Part shown: positions 1 to 11,957 of the stretch, one piece after another
How the letters are laid out: each line of letters opens with the position of its first letter
Numbering within the stretch: the first letter of the stretch is position 1
Assembly (NCBI GenBank): GCA_905250115.1
Contig: CAJNOI010000198.1
Location: forward strand, 89,185 to 153,184
Length of the DNA: 64,000 nt
DNA from: Adineta steineri
Taxonomy: Eukaryota; Rotifera; Eurotatoria; Adinetida; Adinetidae
Direction of reading: 5' to 3'
The notes under the pieces: model-generated
The model's input: the letters and a program-made list of their open reading frames with translations, nothing else
Told to the model about the DNA's origin: nothing
Database searches by the model: none
Made by a program: the position numbers and the translations under genes

Positions 1-171
1 TAAATATATAGATTATTCATATTTGATGTATAGTTAAAAAAACATTTCTATAGAAAAAAGACATAGTAGTTTTAAGATACTAATATTGAGTTCAAATGAA
101 ATTAATTATTTATTAGGAAATAATGTATTCCGTATTTAAGAATACCATAAAAATTTAATTTATAATCTTAC

Positions 172-837
172 CGATTGTGCATAAGGAATTCGGGAGTTTT
201 TAACAGGACGTCCTCGTCGTGTACTTGATCGAATAGGTGATAATGGTGGTGGTGGTGGTGGTTTAGATACAGGTAATGTTAAAACTGCAAGTGATGGTCG
301 TGGTGCTGGCATGGCAATTAGTTTTCTTGACTGTTGAATATTTTTATCATTTGAATTTTGAACTGAAGTTGTATGGGATTTCTCTATTGGACGTTTTCCT
401 ACATGATTTACATTCGTCAACGGTGTATTTGGTACTCTTGGTGATGATCTTCGAATAGGATTTGATGAGATTTTAGTTGATAATACTGGAGGAGGTGGTG
501 GTGGTGTAGGTGATTTAGGTGGTTGATTCTGAATTGTCCAATCAAATGAACGAAATGAATGAGTATCAGGTTCTTCAATAATATACTCATCTGGATCAAT
601 TAAAATCGGTTCGGAATCAGAATCACTACAATGTTGTGATGATTGCTGTTGATAATAATCATTTCGCTGTCGTTTTGACCAATTTACAACCGATGAATTA
701 ATATGAACATTTGTATTTGTTAATTTTCGTTTTTTACGTGGTAATCGTCTATCATTCGATGATGATGCTCTGGACATATTATCATCCTCATCATCATCTC
801 CTAAGTATAATACAGGTGGTGATGATGGAGAATCCAT
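172..837 (-). CDS. AT-hook, proline-rich nuclear protein (first exon, partial)
   Basis: Open first coding exon of 222 residues. It begins with ATG at 837 and ends at a GTAAGA donor at 170-171, so the gene continues left of the window. The protein is low-complexity: an acidic stretch near residues 13-19 (GDDDEDD), a basic RKKRK nuclear-localisation-like cluster near 34-38, two polyproline runs, and near the exon end an RRGRPVK motif of AT-hook type (GRP core flanked by basic residues). This suggests a DNA-binding or chromatin protein, but no family is recognised and the informative domains probably lie outside the window. It is divergent from the EF-hand gene, with about 0.94 kb between their start codons, so the two may share a promoter region. 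Strand and frame are supported by the uninterrupted ORF and the clean splice donor. Confidence 0.65.
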
Positions 838-1781
838 CTATAAGACATAGATATATAATTCAATTAATGATTTTATCATTGATATTTCTATTTTAATAAA
901 TGAAAAAAGATGTTGATGATGATGATGATATGAAATCGATCAACCTTCATTTTCGATTGTTAAGCGCTACAAGCCAATCTCAAAATATGTTACTAATAGC
1001 GCTAGTAAAGAAATTTTTTAATTGGTTATTTTTTTATATCATATAAGAATACATTCTGTTTTTAACACACTACGACATTTTAAATTTTAAAATCGAATTT
1101 AAATTTAAATTTTTTGTTTCAATTTAAAGGATTACCTAGGTAGCAAAACAGAAGCTATTGTTCGAAAAAGAATTTGATGTTTGATATGTTAATCTAAGTG
1201 TTTTAATTCAACAATGTTTTCTCACCTGTCGTCAATGAAGCAGTGGTATTTGTACTAATTAAGTTATTTATTTAGAGTTAATCCAAGACGAAAACTAGAT
1301 GCACAAAGGCAAGAGTTAATAATCTAGTTGTATAATTACAGTTTAGGGATTTTTTCAAGGATAAATAATACTTTCTGAAGAAAAGGGAAGCATAACTTTG
1401 AAGATTCTCTTATGATTAAGCTGCAGATTTGAGAGCGATAAGAGTGGATATGTCTGAACATTGAAATGAAATGCAGTTCTTGTTAGAATTAGTGACCTCT
1501 ACTTTCAGTCATTAGATGGAGCCAGACTGAAAGCAATCATGGTATCGAAAAATCAATTAGCAAAAAAGGCTTCAACATCGTTTAGTTTCTATGGCTTCAA
1601 TCATGCTATTATATATTCAATGGTGTTTTTCTAGCAAACAATTTCAATAAGATCATAACCTTGAAGTGAAATATATATATCTCAGTTAAAACAAACTAAT
1701 TTAAAAACATCTTATCTAAAAACTATGTTAAATATATAGAATCTATTTCATTTAAGACAAAAGTTTTTCTCTCCTATTTAC
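838..1781. other. Divergent intergenic region, possible bidirectional promoter
   Basis: The two flanking genes are transcribed away from this interval. It is AT-rich with scattered microsatellite-like GAT repeats near 910-930. No ORF or RNA gene is recognised. A promoter role is inferred from position only. Confidence 0.4.
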
Positions 1782-4700
1782 ATGGCTACTTCAGTGGCAT
1801 CTTCTTATAATGCTGGTAGTATGTCTCCAGAAGGCATGCGACGACCGCCAAGTAATCTTTATCAAAGTATTCGTCCATTACGTCGTGAACGAACAATAAT
1901 GGATAAAGAATTTCATCGAACTCGACAATCAAATTCGGCTTATTCTCCTGATTTACCAGTCAGATCTTCAGTATTCTCAGGCGGTATGAATAGTACTGAT
2001 TTATTTTATTTTAAAAAAAAATTTATTTTACAAAGAAAAACAATATGAACAACGTCCTGTCTCAACACAAGTTCGTTCAGCAAAATCCAATGAAGTAATA
2101 AAAATTTCTTTTTTATATAAAATATCAATTGAAACAATATCATTTCAAGATTTTTCATTTAATTGATCGAAAATTACAAACAGGCGTTCATGGTGTACGT
2201 CATTTATTCCGTGCAAATGATCCTAGTCGTGCAGGAAAATTGTCAAAGTATAGAAAATTAATATTCATTCTTTTTTTTTATTATTCATTATATTTTAGAG
2301 AAGGATTTCGACGCGTATTATCACAATTATGTGGTTATGTAAATGGTGAAGAATGGGAGAAAGTTTGTAAAATGTGAGTACATTTATTTGTAAATCAATC
2401 TATGATTATTAAAATTTAGGTTTTACATGAATGACCGAGATGCTACGATAACATTTGAAGAATTTGTTTCTTTTTTTCCGGATAATGAAGTTAGTAAAAT
2501 TCAATCATATTAAAATATAATATTATATCATTGTTTTTCAGAAAGTCAAACATGAATTATCTACATTTCGACCAGAAAGTAGTAATTCATCATTACTTAG
2601 TTTAAGTCGAAATATGTTGACAACTCCACAATCACATCATAAACGTTATTTACCTAAACTTACTGCTAATTATTGTTATTCATTAATGAAAGCAAGATGT
2701 CGTGATCCGTAAATATTCTTTGTTTTTTTTGATTATCTATAGGTATTTATTTTTGATTTTTTATTCAGATCATTTGTACCAAATGATTATTTACCTAATG
2801 ATTGTTTAAATAATGGTGTTATTATACGTGATCATTTAAAGATAATTTTAAAAAATTTTCATTTAAATGATATTATTAATGATGAGAAAGAATTTGAAAA
2901 TCTATGGTCAAAATTTGATTTCGACAATGCTGGAATGATACGAACAAATGTATTTCTTCGTTTACTAGATTATCGTGTTAATCTTGCTGATGAAATTGAT
3001 GCTGATATTCAAAAATTAATAACTGATCGAGGTATTTCAGGTTCATTATCATTCGTAGAAGGATCACCATGGAGAAAAAAAAGACAAGTATTAGCAAATA
3101 AAAATCGACAATGTAATGATAATGATAATTATTCAGCATGTGGTGCACCACCACCATCAGCTGTAAATGATATAGAAGATGAAACAATGATAAATTCAGA
3201 TACAAAATATAATAATGATGAATGTGAAAATTCAAATAAGTTTTCACGATCTGATAATAATAATAATCCAATGGAAACATTAAATACAAGAATTCGAACA
3301 TTGGTACAAAAACATAAAAACATGACTAAACAATTAAATGAATCTGGTGAACTTTTATTATTTCTTGATCGAAAGGTAAAGAAACTTTTATTTGAATTAA
3401 TCTACGTCACATAATCAACTAAAGAATTAAGATTTTAGTTATTTAATAATTGAGGGTGTAGATTAATCCTTCCTTGACCAACATCTTCACTCATACACTG
3501 TCAGTTTTCCTTCCCATATTCTCTTTCTCATAGAGAAGAGTCTTGTAAACATAAACTGTCTGCTTGTGTGTCCACACTTCACTGATTGGTCGAAGACTAA
3601 TCTGGAAACATAAACGATTGGTTTCTATAAACTTTGACCGAAGGGTACTTGGGATTGAGAAACACGAACCTAACGTTAGTTTTTGAAATTGTTCGAATAA
3701 ATAGTTTACTGATAGTTAAGATACGTCCTTTCCACGAGAAGGAGCTGAGCAAGTCTCGAGTAGAGATGTGCGGGACCAACCTTTTTAGGTCCCGGTCCCT
3801 ATAAGTTTGGATTTTTTTGGTCCTGCACATCTCTAGTCTCGAGATGAACGTTACTTGTACACTAGCATCTTTTGCATTACTGATTATAACTTTGCTTGTA
3901 TATAACATTAAAGTTGATTGAATGTTACAGAAGAATAAAATCATTATATTTAGGTCAATGAAGGTTATTATTGGTTAAAAGAAATCTTTAGTCTTTTGGA
4001 TCCAAATCGAACAAATTTAATAACAAAAGAACAACTTATTGCTACTCTCAATCAATTTGATATTCCAGTTTCACATAATAATATTGATCAATTTTTACAA
4101 AAGTAATTCAAAGATATTTTCATTCAATACAAAATAAAAGAAAACTTTATTTAGACATCATTGTAAATTATCAAAAAATACAAATAATGAAACTGTGATT
4201 GATTACAATGCATTTTTAAAATACTTTCAAGATCGTTCTGATACAAGTTTTCTTGCTCGTGCTGTTAGTGATTTAAAAAAACCCAAGTAAACAGAAAAAA
4301 AAACAAAGTTTATCATAATTTCTTATATTTTCTTTTCTTAAGATCAAAAACAACTCAATCTAATACATCTGATATCGAAGATGGTCTTATCGATTTATTA
4401 CACGATATTTTTCTTTCTCTTACATCAGCAACAATTAAGTATTTTATTACGAAATTTATTTTCAACTATAAAATAAGAATTTCCTTTTTTTTTAAGTTAT
4501 ATTTCGAGAGAAAACGATGATTTATGTTCAGAGAAAGAATTATTTATTGTATTGAAAAAAGAACTCGGCATTGCTGATAATTATCGATTTACTGATAATC
4601 AAAAGGAAGAAGTTTATACAGTACTGAATTGTACGAATGAAATGAAACAAAAACGACAATTACCATATAAACGTTTATTATATTATCTTATGAAAATGTT

Positions 4701-6536
4701 TGTTTAATAGTTTTTAAATCGATAATATATTCTCTTTGTTTATTATTAGAAAAATTCCATATACCAAAGACCGAAATAATCAACCGAAATTTAGCGAAAA
4801 GAAGTCTGAACAAAAATTATTAATACCACCAAGAAATTTAACTTATGTAAGTAACAACAAAATAAGTCTTGTTTTAATTTATTTTCGAATTTTTGTTTTT
4901 AGATTGAAAGAACATTGAATGATGTAATTCGTCTTCGTATGCATACATTAACGAAAGCATTTTCTAATATTGATCAACCACGAACGGATTGTATTAATCG
5001 AGAACAATTTTACAAAGTTCTTCAAGAGTAAAATTAGATTAAAAACTTGTTTTTTCTTATATTGAGATTATTTTATTTTTTATAAATAGTATAGAAACAG
5101 ATATAAGACGATCTGAAGTTAATTTCTTTTGGTCAGCAAGTGGTTTTCCTACACATGAAAGTGTTCCATTTGCAAATTTAATAAAACAAATCGTTGTATT
5201 TAATCGTGATGATAATCAATCAAACTTGAAACAATGTATAGATTTAGGAGATTATTGAATTTGAAATTCTTAAATTTCTATTTAGTTCAACGTGTTCAAA
5301 CAGGACGACAACGTCATGCTCAATTAGCAACAACAAGATCTGTCTTTACACCAGGAAGAATAAGTGACCTTTCAAACATGGGTCAATCAGTGGATTATCG
5401 CGAAATATACAATCGTATACTTCCCTATGTAAGAAAAAACTTGTTTTCTAATTCACATCCTATAAATCTTTGCTATAGGTTCGTCAGAATTATATTAGAA
5501 TAAAAAATGATTTACTTGAAAACGATCCAACAGCTTGTGGTTCAGTTAATTTTTCTGTCTTACAAGTAAATAATAATCTTTAGATTAAAATGAATTACTT
5601 TTATTTTTTATTTCTAGAATATTTTTGATTATTATTCTGTTCCAATTAATGAAGAAGAATTACGTACACTTGTTCGTCTTGATGATCGACATAATGGATC
5701 AAAAGTTCAATATCCATTTTTTATTCGAAAATATCATCCTGATGGACCTGTTATAAAAATTGTAAGAAAAAAAAACTCTTTCTAATCTATTTAAATCTTC
5801 TTTCTCTTTCAGAGTCCATGGACACGTGTACATCCTGTTTATGAACAATTAGTTCAAAAACAATACACTAAAGTAATTTTAAGAAATAATTAAAATTTAA
5901 TAATATTTATTTTCTTTATAGCGACCATCGAAAGAAGTTTATGACCAACGAACTCAGGTTTATTTTCTTTTGCTTTTCATATCAATCTCACTTCGATGTT
6001 TTTTTTGCGTGCTAGTCAATTTTTAATGCTATGTGTTTGTGTGTATAATTGTGTTTTTCTTTACCTTTGTTATTGTTCTCAAACGATCAATATCATCCGT
6101 AATTTAGATTGCTTATGTATAACACATTGGAAATATATTGTGAGTACACAATAATGAAAAAATAATTTAACGAAACTTCAATTATATTTCTAAATAATTT
6201 TCTTTTTATTATAGAATCCTCGTGATTTGAATACTCTTATTCGATTATTTCATTCATATGATAAATCACGCAAAGGTAAAGTACTGAAAAAGATTTGCCA
6301 CGACAGGAAATATATTTCGCTAATTTTGAAATGATATACAGATGTCACTAATTCATTTTATTTAAGGTTCGTTGACAAACAATGAATATTATTCATTACT
6401 TCATGATAATGGTATCGATATAAATAAATCTGATGAAGAATATTATCAACTCTTTTCCAAATATGATAGACAATTACGTGATCAATTTAATTATACTGAT
6501 CTTTTCCGCACTATGATTAACACAATTATGTCATAG
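1782..6536 (+). CDS. EFCAB6: EFCAB6-like multi-EF-hand calcium-binding protein
   Basis: About 21 exons with consistent GT-AG junctions read as one long protein from ATG 1782 to TAG 6534-6536. Several EF-hand-like helix-loop-helix units recur: one containing LFRANDPSRAGKLSKEGF (exons near 2150-2375), one with FDFDNAGMIRTNVF near 2915-2960, one with LLDPNRTNLITKEQL near 3990-4035, one with NIDQPRTDCINREQF near 4970-5010, and a final one near 6380-6520. Many loops are degenerate, so calcium binding at each is uncertain. The pattern of many paired, degenerate EF-hands resembles EFCAB6 (DJBP), associated in vertebrates with cilia/sperm and androgen-receptor/DJ-1 binding. Odd points: a 36-nt microexon at 5922-5957 and a 578-bp intron (3376-3953) carrying a MITE. 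The family assignment rests on architecture rather than alignment; another multi-EF-hand ciliary protein is the main alternative. Confidence 0.7.
3761..3835. mobile_element. 75-bp hAT-type MITE with perfect 8-bp TSD
   Basis: Terminal inverted repeats TAGAGATGTGCGGGACC (3761-3777) and its near-exact complement at 3819-3835 differ by one base. They are flanked by the perfect direct repeat GTCTCGAG at 3753-3760 and 3836-3843. An 8-bp target-site duplication with TAGAG termini fits the hAT superfamily. No coding capacity. It sits in an unusually long intron of the EF-hand gene. Confidence 0.85.
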
Positions 6537-7005
6537 ATTTTATAAACAATATTATCTTCTTCTTCTTTTTTTATTCTATCAAAATTTTCCGCATGATTTG
6601 TATTTTTTTTCTCGAATTAATTTCTTAATAAAATAACCAATACAACAGATGGTTTCACAAGCCACCACCTGTTCAATTCACTCAGCATGACAAGAAACAT
6701 TGCTACTTTTCATTCACACATTTATTTTTTTTTCCTTTTCTTCTTCTTCGTTCAATATTCGATTGTCGCTGTCCCTGATTTCGTTTCTTTAGTCTAACCG
6801 TGCGTGCAAAGAAACGCATATATAGATATGTATATAATTCATTGTTCAATTTTCTAACAAACATAGCAGACGAAGAAAGGATAGAAACGGACGGACGAAT
6901 GAATGTACGCATATATCGAACGTTCATTATATTATAGTTGCATGCATATTGGTTCATTGATGTTAGACATTGTTTTTTTTTAAATGACAAGAACCTTTTA
7001 TTAAA
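6537..7005. other. Intergenic, EF-hand gene to MYB
   Basis: 3' flank of the EF-hand gene, with AATAAAA at about 6627-6633, then AT-rich sequence leading to the MYB start. No gene is recognised; a 95-residue open frame on the minus strand is low-complexity and basic and looks spurious. Confidence 0.4.
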
Positions 7006-9440
7006 ATGATATCAAAACGGTAGGGTTTATATTAAAATATATAATTAATTAAATTATTATTATAATTTAGAACAAGTTGTAGTCGAAGTAGTTTTACAGA
7101 AGATGATTCGGATTTTGATGAAAATATATATAGAGTGAAAAAAGTTACATCAAGAAAAAAATCGTATCGAAAATGGACAAAAGAAGAAGTGAGTTTACGA
7201 AAGAAAAAAAAATCATCTAGAAATTTTTTTTTTGTTAGGATGAACGTTTGAAAGATTTTATTAATGCTAATAATGGTTTAACAGATTGGTCTCGTATATC
7301 ACAATATGTCGGAAATGGTCGTACAGATGCACAATGTCAACATCGATGGGATCGTTTTCTTGATCCATCAATAACAAAAGGACCATGGACTGATGAAGAA
7401 GATAGGAAGGTTATTGAACTTGTACGAGATTATGGTGCAAGACAATGGAGTATAATTGCAAAGGAATTAAAAGGACGAGTTGGAAAACAATGTCGAGAAA
7501 GGTAAAAAAAATGAATTATTAATTTTGTATTTTATTTGTTTTATTAGATGGCATAATCATCTCAATCCAGCAATTAATAAAGACCCATGGACAAATGATG
7601 AAAATTTTTTATTGTTTATTTTACATCAACATTTTGGGAATCGATGGGCAGAAATAGCAAAACATTTTAATGGAAGATCAGATAATTCAATTAAAAATCA
7701 TTGGAATTCTTCAATGAAAAAAAAATTTGAATTAGAAGTATCAAATTTAAAACGACAAGGACTTGAATGGACTGCATTGTAAGAAACTAATTTTTACAAT
7801 CTAAATAATAATTATATATATTATTTTTTTTTATAGAATTCCATGTGATTTTCCATGGCCTAAACTTGATAAAATATCTCCAACTCGTTCACCTCTAACT
7901 ACTATAACAAATCAAACACATTGTTCGACTACAAAAAATTCTTCGAAAAGAAGTACATTATCTTCTATAGCTGTATCTATTATTAAAAATGAAACTTTTG
8001 ATTTACCAATTGTGAACAGTGATGATAATAATACTCATAGTTTTTTTCCAACAACTGATTACAATGCTTTTAATATTTCATCTTCACATGAACAACACTC
8101 AACAGTTTATCCAGATCATATACAGGTAAAGTATAAATATTTACGAACAAGAACTTGAGATATTCGATAGCGTAGTTAGTGATAATTCCTAGTCTAATTT
8201 AGATATGATGTATTTAGGAATGTATCGAGTCCGAGAGGGTCGGGCTCGGGGCTCGGGTATCAGAATTGATATGGGAGTGAGTGAGAGTGATAAGGATAGT
8301 ACCCGCACTCACCACCCCCACCCACTCCCACATCAATTCTGACACTCGAGTCTGAGAGGCTCGGTACATCCCTAGATGTATTGTTTAGGTGTTAAATATT
8401 TGACTTAGCCGATGTTTTCTGGTGGAATTGTAACTTTGAATTTCACTTCGTTTTAGCCTATAACTTCTTCTCAAAAATCTTCAAATACTCAACAAGAACG
8501 TTCATCACAAGATCTTGAACGATTATTTTATTGTACACCACCATCTCCTGTAAAACAATTACCTATGCTTTCATCATGTGCTGATTATACGACATCAAGT
8601 CAAAATTCTCAAACAGATCATCATATATCTTTATTTCCTTCCTCTCTCGAATATTATCCAACTCATACATCATCACAAACTTCATCATTACCTACATTTA
8701 CTTGTTCGTCATCAGCACTATCTTCACAATCAACAATTTTATCAACAGATGATTCATTTTCACTTAATTTTAACTCACAAAATGAAATCAAACCAGATAC
8801 TAAGCATCTTTTAATTGAACTTACACCATCGAAAAAATCTCAAGATATTGTTACTTCACCAAAAACTATTTCAAATACATCATCACCTTCAAAACATCGT
8901 GTACTTAATACACCTGAACGTTTAGATCGAGTAAATTGATTTTCTTTTTGGAAAATTTCAAGTATATATTTCTTGTTTTTTATTAAAGCCACATCGAATT
9001 CATTTAACAGAACAAGATTGGTTCCAGTAAGTTATTTTATTTTCGAAAAAAATAGTCAGTAAGATTTATTTTATTTTAAATTTTTAGTGATTTTTTTTCA
9101 TATTCTGAACAAACAACAACAAGTACTTCAGATAATCATTCATCTTTACGACCAACAATTGTACGGCGTAATAAACGTTTACATAAATATCAATCAACAA
9201 TTCTTGAAACAAAAAAACGAGAACGTTTTTCAAAGAATTTATTTCATTCATCGAAAAGACTCAAAGAAGAATTAGGAGTAAGAATTCAATAAAATGATTT
9301 AATAAATAACTTATTTTTATGTCATTTAGTATGATCCAACATATGAAGAAATATTAATTGGTCAAACATGTATTCAACGTCATGTAACTGAACAAGCTCG
9401 ACGTTATCTCTCCTGTTCCTCATTAACTAATTTTAATTGA
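7006..9440 (+). CDS. MYB: Animal Myb transcription factor (three-repeat, c-/A-/B-Myb family)
   Basis: Nine exons. The first is only 14 nt (7006-7019) and joins in frame to the acceptor at 7070. Three tandem SANT/Myb repeats follow. R1 starts at YRKWTKEE and continues through [10 protein letters not shown]2 holds [15 protein letters not shown] and [14 protein letters not shown] across the 7501/7548 splice. R3 holds [17 protein letters not shown] and [12 protein letters not shown]. Recognition-helix residues match the animal Myb oncoprotein/B-Myb lineage rather than plant R2R3 proteins. The extreme C-terminus has TEQARRYL, a short motif conserved at the end of vertebrate A/B/c-Myb. The middle is Ser/Thr-rich and disordered. 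Expected role: nuclear regulator of cell-cycle genes, in most invertebrates as part of the MuvB/DREAM complex. The 331-bp intron at 8126-8456 carries a MITE. Confidence 0.95.
8215..8374. mobile_element. 160-bp hAT-type MITE with perfect 8-bp TSD
   Basis: The left end TAGGAATGTATCGAGTCCG and right end GGCTCGGTACATCCCTA are imperfect inverted repeats. Flanks are the perfect direct repeat GATGTATT at 8207-8214 and 8375-8382. Internally there is a second imperfect inversion around the CAGAATTGAT / ATCAATTCTG arms. Non-coding, inside MYB intron 5. It shares terminal and internal motifs with the element near 43.0-43.1 kb. Confidence 0.85.
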
Positions 9441-9839
9441 TAGAAAAGAAATGATTCATTTTTTTCTACTTTAAGCATTGTGCTTTTTTGTTTGTGTTTT
9501 CTCTTTTTTTTCTTGCTTGTACAATTTACTTGACATTTATTTCTTAACATAAATAATTTTATTGAAAAGAAGATACTTTTAATTTTTCCATATATCATAA
9601 TATTCTACAATTGAATTTTCTGAGGATGCTCAGTTATAGTTAAACTATTCGAACAAAATTAATACTGTAGAGAGACTATTAACTTCAATCAAACTGTTCT
9701 CGATTTCATACGAAATTGTCTTGTTAATAGCGACATCTGTATATGATTTTTGTGATGTTATTTATATGTGGACCAGTTAGAAATAATGCGTTCTATTCGG
9801 TTCATTCATTCATTTGATTGAAAAGCGTGACTAAAAATA
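9441..9839. other. Intergenic, MYB to SIRT6-PMVK
   Basis: About 400 bp of AT-rich sequence holding the MYB 3' end and presumably the SIRT6-PMVK promoter. No pyrimidine-rich splice acceptor lies just before the SIRT6 ATG, unlike the two downstream operon candidates, so independent transcription is likely. No gene is seen. Confidence 0.35.
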
Positions 9840-11869
9840 ATGAGTTTATCGTATGCTGAAAGTCTTTCTTACTTTCCGCATAAGGGGAAAGTTGGTATGC
9901 CTGAATTAAGTGAAAAATCGGATGAATTACAACGTAAAATTGATTAAATATTTAGTGTTTTTTCTTAAATTAATATAATTGCTATTTGTCTAGTTAAATT
10001 AAATCAATTAGAAGAAATGATTCGTCAAAGTCATCATACGGTTGTTATTACTGGAGCTGGTATATCAACAGATGCTGGTATTCCTGATTTTCGAGGACCA
10101 AATGGTGATTAAATTGAATTTGATATAGAGTATCAATTATATTATGAAAATTTATTTTAGGTGTTTGGACATTGGAAAAACGTGGTGAAAAACCTTCGTT
10201 TAATACTGGTTTTGATAAAGCAATACCAACATATACACATAAAGCTTTATGTCGATTAGAAGAAAACAATTATTTACATTATGTAATTAGTCAAAATATT
10301 GATGGACTTCATCATCGATCTGGATTACCGTTAGATAAATTAGCTGAATTACATGGAAATGTTTTTTCAGAAGAATGTGAAGTTTGTCATGCACAGGTAT
10401 GTTTCAAAAACAATACATTTCAACTAAGAGTATGATAATGAAAGAAGTGTAGTAATCAGTTTGAAATGGTACATCAATTTCTACTTTCAGAACTGTCATC
10501 ATTAGTGACGAACCCAGAGGAGAGATTGGAGAGACCGGTCCCCATGAAAAATACAAATACCTAGAGGAAAGTACGGAGTTATCAAATATTGCAAGCCGAA
10601 AAACAGTTTTCCTACAGGTTAATCTCCTCTCTCGGAGAAAATTTCTAGTTGCGTGCCTGATCATCATACTCCCAGTATAAACAATCTATGAGAGTTGATA
10701 TCGATTCAAACAAAAATACAAAGTGATGATTCGTTATATATGAATAGCTGATATTTGAAATATGAATCGATAGATTTCTTGATTGTACGATGGATTGTAT
10801 ATTTTTTATTTAGATTATTCGTCCAACATGTGTTGGTTCCTATTGTCGTAAACGAACAGGTAATATTTGTAATTCTGTCAAAGGACGACATAAAAATTTA
10901 TCATGTCGTGGAAAATTACGTGATACTATACTTGATTGGGAAGATCCACTACCAGAACCAGCACTTAAACTATCTGAACAACATTGCGCGTAAGTTGATA
11001 TAAGTAAATATTATTCGAAAAAAAAGAATTATTTTTTCTGTTTTATATTACTTCAGTAAAGCAGATCTATGTTTATGTTTGGGTACGTCATTACAAATTC
11101 GTCCTTGTCGCGATTTACCACGAAAAACAAAGAAAAATGGAGGAAAAGTAGTAATTATTAATCTACAAAAAACATCAATGGATTCAATAGCTAATTTAGT
11201 TATTCACGAACGATGTGATCATGTTATGAAATATATATTAGAAAAACTTAATTTAAATGATACATCAAAATATTCTCATGTCAAAAAAGTTATTCTTCTT
11301 TCTGGTAAATATAAATCTGGAAAAGATTATATTGGAAGAAAATTAACTGAAAATCTTTCGGCTTTATATTTAAATATAAATGAATTTATAAAACTTCAAT
11401 ATGATAAAACACATACCAAAGATTCATCGGATAGTGAAGATATTTATCAAACGAATATCATTAAGTATGTAAATTGTTTTGTTGGAAAAAAATAATGCTA
11501 TAATAATTATTTTCTAGATGGAGAGAAGAAAAATCTCGTGAAGATCCAACAATATTTTGTCGAACGATAATTGAAGAAAAAGATCAATTATGTTCATCAT
11601 ATCCAATATGGATTATTAATGATATTAAATCTTATAAAGAAATTGAATATTCAAAAACAATTTTTAATGATCGTTTATTATTTGTTCGTATTGATGCATC
11701 GAATGAAATACGACAAAAACGCGGTTGGAATTCTCAAAATGATACTGATAATTCCGAATTAGATTCTCAGTTAGATACAAACATTCAATGGTCATTTATT
11801 TTTTCAAATAATGAAGAAAATACATTTAATGAACAAATGGATCATTTAACGAAAATGATTAATTCTTAA
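9840..11869 (+). CDS. Fusion protein: SIRT6 NAD-dependent deacylase + phosphomevalonate kinase
   Basis: Six exons: 9840-9933, 9994-10104, 10161-10396, 10814-10989, 11057-11464, 11518-11869. The N-terminal part is SIRT6-like: [19 protein letters not shown] start, NAD-binding GAGIST and [24 protein letters not shown], the ELHGN catalytic histidine, EECEVC with further paired cysteines for zinc, [13 protein letters not shown], and LGTSLQIRP. Right after the SIRT6 core the same exon (11057-11464) continues into an animal-type phosphomevalonate kinase: P-loop-like [38 protein letters not shown] and RQKRGW. The linker is about 10-15 residues ([10 protein letters not shown] region). SIRT6 deacylates histone H3 and other proteins; PMVK phosphorylates mevalonate-5-phosphate. 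SIRT6's usual C-terminal extension is replaced by the kinase. From memory, human PMVK has an Arg pair after the conserved Asp where this protein has Lys-Ser, so kinase activity needs testing. Confidence 0.9.
10428..10671. repeat. Degenerate inverted-repeat insertion in a SIRT6-PMVK intron
   Basis: The 417-bp intron 10397-10813 is several times longer than its neighbours. It contains outer inverted arms GAGTATGATAATG (10428-10440) and ATCATCATACTC (10660-10671), and inner arms CCCAGAGGAGAGATT (10513-10527) and AATCTCCTCTCTCGG (10621-10635). No clear target-site duplication was found. Probably an old MITE; class undecided. Confidence 0.45.
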
Positions 11870-11941
11870 TAATCCCTTTTTTCTTTTGTTTGTTGTATAG
11901 TTTTCAATACAGAAATAATATTGAACTAAATTTATTGTTGA

Positions 11942-11950
11942 TTTTTCTAG
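11942..11950 (+). other. Candidate trans-splice (SL) acceptor before SH3BP5-like
   Basis: A TTTTTCTAG acceptor lies 7 bp before the SH3BP5-like ATG at 11958 and about 80 bp after the SIRT6-PMVK stop. There is no room for a conventional upstream exon. Spliced-leader trans-splicing is documented in bdelloid rotifers. The reading as an operon junction is inference. Confidence 0.5.
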
Positions 11951-11957
11951 ATTATGT

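Noticed and set aside
9994-11869. Two separate genes, SIRT6 and PMVK
   Set aside because: Both domain boundaries lie in one uninterrupted exon in the same frame, with no stop, start context or splice sites between.
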